A DNA stretch of 64,000 nucleotides from Salvator merianae (taxonomy: Eukaryota > Chordata > Lepidosauria > Squamata > Teiidae): NCBI GenBank assembly GCA_003586115.2, contig QVOM02000023.1, forward strand, positions 5,957,181-6,021,180, written 5' to 3'. Below, piece after piece: positions 56,904 through 64,000 of the stretch. The notes under the pieces were generated by a model. The model was not told the origin of the DNA. It saw nothing but the letters and a program-made list of their open reading frames with translations, and did no database searches. The position numbers were made by a program, and so were the translations under genes. Numbering within the stretch: the first letter of the stretch is position 1; each line of letters starts with the position of its first letter.

Positions 56904-57164
56904 TTCTGTCTGTTCAGCACTAGAATGAACTCCTTTAGCGCAGTATTTGTCTACATTCTCCCAACTGCATTAGAAACCAAGTGTCTTCTGATCTTTTCAC
57001 CTGTATCCACTGTACTGCTACATGCCCCAGTCTGCACTCACACGTAGCAATAAAAGTGACTCAGAAGCATTGTCAAGGAGGTAATGTGTGTCCTTCTTGA
57101 TCTCGATTCTAATCCATGTTTTTTACGAGTCTTGCTCTGATCTGGACCAGAGGACCTCACTCAA

Positions 57165-57494
57165 TCCAGAGCGTCATCGGTCTATGGAATTTATTACAGG
57201 AAGAGGTGGTGACAGCAAACAGCCTGGATGGCTTTAAGAAAGGATTGGACAGATTCATGGAGATCAGGTGTATCAATGGCTACTAGAATGGATGCCTAGG
57301 TACTGCCTCCAGGGTAGAGAGACAGATAGGAGGCCTCTAAAGGCCATTTGCAGGGAGTCAAGAGCAGGTGAAGGTTTTGCCTTCGTCTTCTGCTTGAGAT
57401 GCCCAGAAGCAATTGGTGGGTCCCTGTGTGAGACAGGATGCTGGGCTAGATGGGCCGTGGCCTGATCCAGCAAGGCTCCTCTTATGTTCTTATG
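57165..57494 (+). mobile_element. CR1 LINE 3' end, best-preserved copy
   Basis: GGTCTATGGAATTTATTACAGG through GGCCTGATCCAGCAAGGCTC and TCTTATGTTCTTATGTTC at the end. Single (not tandem), 5'-truncated. Confidence 0.92.
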
Positions 57495-57499
57495 TTCAG

Positions 57500-59086
57500 A
57501 CCCACTGGTTCAAATCATGGCAAGAATAAGTGTAGAGAAGCCCAAAGTGTCCCAAAAGCTCCTTCGAGACTGTAGCTTGTGAGGAGAGGCAGAGTGGTCT
57601 GTGAATGATTTCACTTACAAACCATCTATAAACCTGCTTTTTAAAACAAAACAAAACAAATAACAAAACAAAACCTCTTTCAGCACAGCCTCAGTCAGCA
57701 TTTGTTCCTGGTGCAATTCTGTTTGTGCATTCTTCTGTTTTCTGTCTCAAATGCCCTCATTAGAAGTTTCAGGAAACCTCCTTTGGGAACAGTGCCTGAT
57801 GAAAAAAAAATACCACCTTTGTGCCCAGCTACTTGCTGAGGGTTTTGTTGCAATCTCTGAAGTAGGTTTCGCCGCCAAGAGGAGCGCTGGGTGTTTTGCA
57901 GTCTGCAGGGCGCAAGCACTCGGTTGACACCTGCTTTCCTGGCAGGTTTCCCTGCCGGCTTTATGGCCTGCGAAGAGTCATTCAAAACAAATTTTTAGGA
58001 TGTCTCGGCCCATAAAGTCTTTCTTCAGCAGGAACGGCTGAAAATTTGTTTTCAAATTACCTGGCGTGCGCTTTTTAAATTGCTTTACTCCCCTCTCCGG
58101 TTTCCCTTGGGACGTCTAAGATTGATCGATCGCGCGGCGTAGCAAAACCTTTTCAAGTCGGATGGTTGGCGTGGCATTCTGCTCAGACCCCTGCTAATTG
58201 GGAATGTCTAACAAGAGGACAGTAGATGGTTTTCGGAATGTAAATTTAAAAGCCTGACAGCTGCATCAAAGGCAAAGCTTACTTAACATTTTCCCTCCCT
58301 GTTTTTTTACCTCTCTGAAGGAATCTTAATGGGCGATACAAGGAGGTATATATATTTTTTTATACTCTCCTACTAATTTCCTTGAGAGGAAAAGAAAAGA
58401 AAAAGAAATTGTATTGATCCAAAAGAGGCCTTTTTTTTCCTGAAAAAGGGGAATCCTTGCAGTGCTCTAGAGGATGTACAAGAAGCAATTGAATGCAAAA
58501 ACCCATTTCTTTTACAGAAATCTCTTAGGTCAGCTTATCCTGGACCTGAAGGAAAAGTGACCCTGCAAAATGATCTTATCCTGCACTGACTAAAGGGCTA
58601 CTTGGTAACCTTTTGAAATTCAAGGTTGGTGCCATTTTGGCTTCTACTGGGAGAGAGAGCATTCCCTATTCAGGAGCAGTCCTTGCCTGAATAATGGGAC
58701 ATGGCACTGTGCCTTGCTCTTGGCAGATGTTGCTGGGATGTAAATCTTATTTGGTGTATTGATGAACTTCACTATTGGTTGTATAAAATACCCAGCCTTC
58801 CTGATAGACTTGGCTGGGAGTAATTTCTGCCCGGCCTCCCTTTCTGAGAGCGCGGCAGTAACAGGTAGGATATTACCTTGCCGCTATGCGGAGATTGCCA
58901 TGGTGAATGTGTTCAGTGTAGACATAATAAATGCGGTGAGCATATGTTTCTCCATATGTGGAGGCTTTGGGGCCGAGGATTTTTGGTGGCGCCCACTTAT
59001 TCTCCCACTGGAAATGATGCAACATTTCATGATTTGGCTGATAACGTTGGCTCCCTTGATTTGATTTCGTCCCCCCCCCCCCCGCC
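57500..59086. other. Intron, repeat-poor
   Basis: (AAAAC)n near 57644-57672. The stretch 57850-58320 is free of recognisable repeats, with scattered CpGs and motifs such as CAGCTG and TCAAAG. No exon recognised. Confidence 0.4.
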
Positions 59087-59148
59087 NNNNNNNNNNNNNN
59101 NNNNNNNNNNNNNNNNNNNNNNNNNNNNNNNNNNNNNNNNNNNNNNNN
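59087..59148. other. Assembly gap (62 N)
   Basis: Run of 62 N, immediately preceded by a 13-base poly(C) and flanked by GCC/CGCC. It is probably a GC-rich or homopolymer-rich stretch that failed in sequencing. Frames spanning it are not meaningful. Confidence 0.99.
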
Positions 59149-59149
59149 C

Positions 59150-59670
59150 GCCATGCCCGTGTTCATTGGTGCTTTGCAGGTCGAGATGAAAGAATTCCAC
59201 ATCAAACACGGATGGTGAGAGAACACCCCCCTCCCCAGATTTTCATGTTTTGCAAATAAAAATGTAATAGAATCTTTTGAGTGCTTCTCTGCCCCCTCCC
59301 CTCTATTACATAAGCCTCGAGGTGGCGAACAAGAATAGCAAATAGAAGATAAGCAAATCAGAACACACAAATCCTTGGAAAACATAACAATATAAGCAGG
59401 CAAAGGTCTGTGTCAAGAGAGAGACTAGGAGCAGTGCGGGGAGATCAAATTATACAAGTATTTTTTGGAGGTCCTTGGGAAACATGCAAGGTGTGTTCCT
59501 CTCGTACCTCTTGGGGGAGACTGTTTCAAGCCCTGGGGGCTACCATGGGGGCTGTAACACACATACCCCGCAAAAAAAATTCCTTGCCTATGCTACTGTT
59601 AAAGGGTTAGGAGTCCTGAAATCCCTTTTCTCTGCCATCATAAGAGGTTCAGGAACCCTGAAATTCCTTC
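59150..59670. other. Intron, nothing recognised
   Basis: No exon or clear element. CCTCGAGGTGGCGAAC near 59315 resembles a minus-strand SINE/L2 tail phrase. Confidence 0.35.
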
Positions 59671-59706
59671 TTCTAGGCTGAAGGGCATCCCCCAGTACTT
59701 CTGAAT

Positions 59707-59735
59707 GTGTGTGTGTGTGTGTGTGCGCGCACACA
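59707..59735. repeat. (TG)n(CG)n(CA)n alternating purine-pyrimidine tract
   Basis: TGTGTG run into CGCGC then ACACAC: uninterrupted alternating purine-pyrimidine. Confidence 0.93.
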
Positions 59736-59829
59736 CCTTCTGCATGCTTCCTGTGTTCTGGATCAGGCCCACTGGTCTCTCTAGTAGACCCAGTTAACTG
59801 GGACCGCCAGAAATCTGAATCTCACTCTG

Positions 59830-60052
59830 GCTGCATTCACACCTCAGTTTTAATCCAGCTTCATTCTACTTTCAGAGTGTGGAAACACAGCAGCAAAGTG
59901 ACTCACCATTTTTTTTTTCTGAGTTACCTAACCCAGAGCTAGATTTTCTGAGTTGAATAATAGCAAAAGGAAACAGCTAGTCACTTTGCTGACAGGTTCT
60001 CTCACTCTGAAAGTGGACGGAAGCTGGATTAAGACCTTGGTGTGAATGCAGC
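59830..60052. mobile_element. Palindromic MITE (223 bp), GCTGCATTCACAC family, nested
   Basis: Left GCTGCATTCACACCTCAG, right TTGGTGTGAATGCAGC. Inner arms AATCCAGCTTC / GAAGCTGGATT and CAGCAAAGTGACT / AGTCACTTTGCTG. CTCTG flanks both sides (59825-59829, 60053-60057). Confidence 0.82.
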
Positions 60053-60179
60053 CTCTGTCTCGTGCAGAGTGGACCAGCAGATGGACTCCTGTATCTGCAC
60101 TAATGTGCACATCTGTGTGGCCTAGAAGTGAACTGCGCGGACCCTTAATCCGAATTAAGGGTCTGCATAGGAAGTCCCA

Positions 60180-60985
60180 CTGATGCATTTGCACAGAAAC
60201 AGGGAGGCCTGAAATGCACTGGTTCTTGGGTTAAGCAAATGAACGGCAGCGAGGTCTCTGTCTGGTATGCGGGCACTTGGCTGCATTGATGTTTCTTCCC
60301 TTGTGCCCGCAGAGGAGACTGGTGGCCTGCCAAGGTGGCCAATACTGGCAGGGGCTCTTTGGGTGGGGACTTTGGCTTTTTGGATCAAAGGCTGTTCTCC
60401 CCCCACCCCCAGTTCTTCAGCAGCGTCTTATGTTTTCTGGCGGTCTGACACAGTTCTTTCTTCTGCTATTCCGGCTTGCTGACGGTGAGCTTTTCTGTTT
60501 TGCTGTGGCTGTATTTCACAAATTTAAACTCATTTGGCTGGGCTGATGGTTCCTGGATTTTTTCTTTCTTTCTTAGCCTCCCTTTTCACTTTGCTACATG
60601 GCTAGAGGCCTCAGGCTGTTTGTGCTGTATAATTAAAAACAATCCATTACTGCTTCGGAAGGGCGGTAGCAGTAGAACCCTGTGTCCGGCCGTGTCCCTC
60701 CCTTCCAATAACAGCAAAACAGCTTCTGTAATTGTATAGTACGGGAGGGAGGAACCTCCACCTGATCCAAGTGCCTGTTATTTCGCCTACAATTTTCATA
60801 TAAAGACGATCTGTTCTTTATCTAGGGAAGGTCAGGCTGTCCTGCTATGCTTTTTTTGCTCTCCGCTGAATAAAAACACTGTTAAAACCTTTCCCCAGTG
60901 GGTTGGGGATTGGATCGTGGTCCAGTTTAGACCTCTGCCGACCGCATAATGGTGCAGAATAGTGGTGCAGGACCCCTCCCCCATC
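60180..60985. other. Intron, nothing recognised
   Basis: No exon or repeat recognised. Confidence 0.4.
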
Positions 60986-60987
60986 CT

Positions 60988-61070
60988 AGAAGAAGAAGAA
61001 GAAGAACTTGGTTTTTATACCCCGCTTTTCTCGGCCGAAGCTGACTCAAAGCGGCTTACAAGGTTATTTT
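60988..61070 (-). mobile_element. tRNA-SINE 3' end
   Basis: + strand (AAG)n, TTGGTTTTTATACCCCGC, TTTTCTCGGCC and TGACTCAAAGCGGCTTAC: the complement of the tail of the SINE at 46911-47159. Confidence 0.85.
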
Positions 61071-61149
61071 CTGCCCGAAGGCTTACATCTATCTATCTTC
61101 CGCATCACACCATGTGATGCTCCCTATTCATCTACTTGCAATTACTTGC

Positions 61150-61610
61150 TTTTGAACAGCTAGGTACTCCTAGTGTGCTCTGTTTGCACTGGATGGAGCA
61201 TAGATCAGGTTAGCACACCCAGAATGCTGTCCTGGTTCTCTATACTGGTAGTCCTGTTTTTTGAGGTCTACTGGCATACAAGGGGGTGGTATACTGGACC
61301 ATGGAGGCACGTGGACGGCATGTCTCCGTGGTCTGGTCTACCAAGGGGGACCCATTTCACCAGTGCAACAAGACACGCCAATGAACTGGGAGCTCCTGGC
61401 CTTTCGTTCCTGGCCTTCAGGGCATTCAGAGGCACCCTATGCTGGTTTTGTAGCTGACACAAGGTTTGGAGCCATTTCAGGGGCTAGCATGGAACAGGTT
61501 GTCCCAAGCAAACAACCTTGTTCCGCACCAGAAGCAATCGGTCCCAGCTTGAGACAGATTGGTTATTCCAGTACAGGGCAGGCTGCCTGCTATCTGAATA
61601 GCACCACTAA
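61150..61610. mobile_element. GGGCC-family DNA transposon remnant
   Basis: GCACTGGATGGAGCATAGATC, ACAAGACACGCCAATGAAC and CACAAGGTTTGGAGCC are shared with 14483-15338. Neither end is preserved. Confidence 0.55.
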
Positions 61611-62609
61611 GTGAAGGAACGACCTTAATATACTTGGTTTGGAAGCTCAGCTTTAGTGCTAAGCTAGTTGTTATTTTAAAATGACCTTAGGGTAAAACAT
61701 ACAAACCACTGATGGCTACCAGAACAAAGGCAGTTAAATACGCTTGCAGAAGGAACCCCAAAGCTGGAAAGTGGCAGCTATCAATATGATCAATATATTA
61801 TCTCTTGTTTCTTGGGCAAATCTTGGTTTCATATGATGCATATTCTCGGAAATTTTGGAGCCAGAAAGCTACTGCTTTTCTAATGTTACTTGTCTGCTCA
61901 AGAGCCTGCAGGTTCAGGAGAGTGGCTTCTCAGGGGAAGAGGAGCAAGGCAGTACCATACCTGGGCAAGGTGTAGCCATCAGTGGTTTGTATGTGCAACA
62001 CGGTTGACATTTACAGTGAGTTTCACTGCATTTGAGAGACAACCTCTCTCCCCTCCCTCTCACACAAACTGACATTCACCTGAACCTGCTTGTTCTCAGG
62101 GAGACAAGTAACATTAGGATAAAGCAGAGTTTCTGATGTTGGAGCCGTCTTGCTGACACCAAGTAGGTCTGGTGTGGCCATAGCAGGGACAGGAGGCCAC
62201 CTAGAAATCTCATGTATGATGCTGTATATTGTGTGGCAGAAAGATTAGGATGCGAATGCAAGGAACAAGGAAGAACTTTTGATTTGAAAATTGCTTTCAA
62301 ATGCGTTTCGTAGTCTCTTTGAGTTTGACTCAATCAAGAACAATCAGTCCTTACTTTTGTTTTTCAAGGGCAGGAGCACTGTTTGAGAGTTGCACGTCTT
62401 AGAGGCTTAAGTGTGGATGTTGTAGGAACAGATGCAGAATGGATGAATGAAAGAATGAAACATTTATTATAACCTCTGGGCAACTAGAAGATTCGACGTA
62501 AGTGCTTTTGAAGTGCCTTAATTGTTTTAGACTTCCAATCTCTTCTGGTTCTGCTTTGGCTAGATGGTTATTCTGCTCTTTCGGAAAATACCATCTGATG
62601 CAGAATTTG

Positions 62610-62700
62610 TAGGCTCATGAAGCATATTAGTTGGTAGGGGTCTTAGAGGTCATCTAGTCCTGCTCCCTAGCTGTGTGCTAGTCTCTTAATTTCATGGAAG
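62610..62700 (-). mobile_element. CR1 LINE 3' fragment
   Basis: + strand TTGGTAGGGGTCTTAGAGG and TCATCTAGTCCTGCTCCC, like the GTTGGAAGGGACCT-GGTCATCTAGTCC segment of minus-oriented CR1. Confidence 0.6.
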
Positions 62701-63443
62701 GCTAACAGCAAGCTGCAGGTTTTGTGCTCCCCATGGGCTCATTGCCAAAGATGGTGAATCTTCATGCTCCTCCCAAGGGATGCCCTGGTGCCCAAGTGCT
62801 GTAGTCCTGCAGGATCTAGTGGGCTACCATTTGAGCGGTCCTGTTCAAAACCTTTGAGAAATCCCATCATTGGAAACCCTTCTGCTTCTGGGTGTTTGGC
62901 CTTCCTCACATCAAGGCCTTGAAATGCCATTGATACTTCTGAGTTTACCAGCAGCTGTACTAGGGGATGGAGAAATAGACTTGACTGTTGCCTCTACTGC
63001 AGTGCAAAGGCAATTTTCAAGGTAGAGAATGCTGCAAAGGTAATTTCCAGAAGCAGCACCAGGTTTCCATCAAAGCCACAGGAAAGCTGTCATGAAAATG
63101 CAAGTGTCACCTTTTGCAGACAGCTAACTGGCTTCGAAGTTTAAGACACATTGCTCGTTAACTATATCAGGAATTTTTTTTTGAGGAGACAAATAAATCA
63201 ATATTTTGTTCTAATATTAGCTGCAGCCAGAACCCGGGATGACTCGGTTGATCTTTTGCAGCCTTTCCTCCCTTCTCCATTCCCAGAAAATGGGATTATC
63301 CCCGGTAACCTTCACAGAAGGATCCATATTTGACTGAAAGCACTTTAATAAGTGTTCAGAGGGTGCTTTGTGGGAAGACCTACCACTGTTTATAAGTGCA
63401 TGGGTAGTGAATGTGACACTAAGGACATATTTATGCTCAGAAA

Positions 63444-63514
63444 CTGGAGGAGAAGGAGGAGGAGGAGAAGGAAGAACAGAAAGAGCAAGAGGAGGAGGAA
63501 GAGAATGATGGTGG
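63444..63514. repeat. Polypurine (GGA/GAA)n tract
   Basis: About 70 bases with almost only G and A on the + strand. This yields an artificial Arg/Lys-rich frame. Confidence 0.85.
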
Positions 63515-64000
63515 TTCCACATGGAACTGTTCGGAGAAGCAGCTTTTCCCCAACAGAATTTAAACTGAATGGTCATTTGTTCCTTAAATCGAATAGCAGC
63601 AGCACATTCACAAGGATGCCTGCTTGTCTGAATCTCCTGTTTGTTCCTGCACCCCTCCTCCTCTGCACCTGATTGGTTCTCTCACTGGTGGTGGTGATGA
63701 TGGAGACCATTTTCACTTGGAAAATCACGTCGCTTCCTCCCAGGTTTAATTTTGTTGACTCTTTTCCGGGCTCTGGAATACACCTCGGGGAGAATTTCTT
63801 CCCTGGAAGGGTGGAATCACTTTCTCCAAACTCCAAACTGAGTTCCAACCCTCCTGGAAATCCAATGTCTTTGAGGAGTGCTAGTAAACATCGAATCTGC
63901 ATACTGCCAAAGATGTGTTCCCAGTCACCCTGAAGCTCAAGGAGAAGTGTGTCCAGGTATGTTCACATTGGAGCAGAAATAGAGTTCAAAAGCATGTCTA

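Larger units (their letters stand above)
59675..60177. mobile_element. GGGCC-terminus DNA transposon, 5'-truncated, carrying a nested MITE
   Basis: TGTGTTCTGGATCAGGCCC, GTAGACCCAGTTAACTGGG and AATTAAGGGTCTGCATAGG align with 56415-56903. The alignment is interrupted at 59830-60052. A TG/CG tract at 59707-59735 lies within it. Confidence 0.65.
24321..64000 (+). other. ASTN2: ASTN2 intron 1 (5' part; continues past window)
   Basis: No further ASTN2 exon was found to the window end. In particular, the exon 2 region with the transmembrane segment that follows LPFFTLE is absent. The interval is filled with interspersed repeats listed separately. Confidence 0.85.
61615..64000. other. Intron, mostly unrecognised
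   Basis: No exon recognised. It holds a short CR1 fragment (62610-62700) and a polypurine tract (63444-63514), listed separately. Confidence 0.42.

Noticed and set aside
58873..59403. 176-residue minus-strand frame
   Set aside because: Runs across the 62-base N gap and a poly(C); not interpretable.
63352..63672. Arg-rich 106-residue frame
   Set aside because: Arises from the polypurine tract.
24321..64000. Search for ASTN2 exon 2, TRIM32 or other known neighbours
   Set aside because: No frame resembles the ASTN2 transmembrane region or a TRIM protein; they must lie outside the window.
1..64000. tRNA, rRNA, CRISPR arrays, intact transposases
   Set aside because: Only tRNA-derived SINE heads were seen; no intact tRNA cloverleaf, rRNA, CRISPR array or intact transposase frame was recognised.

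Overview
The window looks like nuclear DNA of a squamate reptile, possibly a gecko-like lineage (low confidence at that level). It is a sparse, AT-leaning vertebrate sequence full of diverged CR1, L2, RTE/BovB-like, R4-like and L1 LINE pieces, tRNA-derived SINEs, hAT-type MITEs and microsatellites. CR1 tails ending in TTATGTTC repeats together with RTE/BovB and R4-type LINEs are typical of lizards. There is no bacterial-style coding; nearly all short open frames are chance frames or fall inside repeats.

The one gene that can be recognised with confidence is ASTN2 (astrotactin-2), on the + strand. Its first coding exon runs from the ATG at 23783 to a consensus splice donor at 24320/24321, inside a strong CpG island (about 22970-24600). 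The exon encodes 179 complete residues: a basic/hydrophobic leader, poly-Ala tracts, the conserved block KTVTVSTLPVLRESDI, a Gly/Ser linker, and a C-terminal block ending DDLDNTELPFFTL. The exon ends in phase 1. Everything from 24321 to the end of the window would be intron 1 (about 39.7 kb); no second ASTN2 exon was found. The first 22 kb is upstream intergenic DNA.

Layout. 0-2.3 kb: a decayed R4-like LINE. 2.3-22 kb: intergenic sequence with CR1, L2 and LINE remnants, microsatellites, hAT MITEs, and a possible minus-strand first exon with a small CpG cluster at 8863-9063. 22.0-22.9 kb: a cluster of related direct repeats and a palindrome immediately upstream of the ASTN2 island. 22.97-24.6 kb: CpG island and exon 1. 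24.6-64 kb: intron 1, with L1 (perfect 15-bp target duplication), L2, BovB-like, CR1, SINE and many MITE insertions, plus one 62-base assembly gap at 59087-59148.

The most interesting structural theme is a set of non-autonomous DNA transposons sharing the terminus GGGCCTTTCTGCACTTACC or variants. At least a dozen full or partial copies are visible, in several size classes (about 180 bp palindromes, 200 bp, 340 bp, 430-530 bp and longer composites). One copy is flanked by TAA on both sides, which suggests a PIF/Harbinger-type element, but this is inference. Several elements are nested in each other and allow relative dating.
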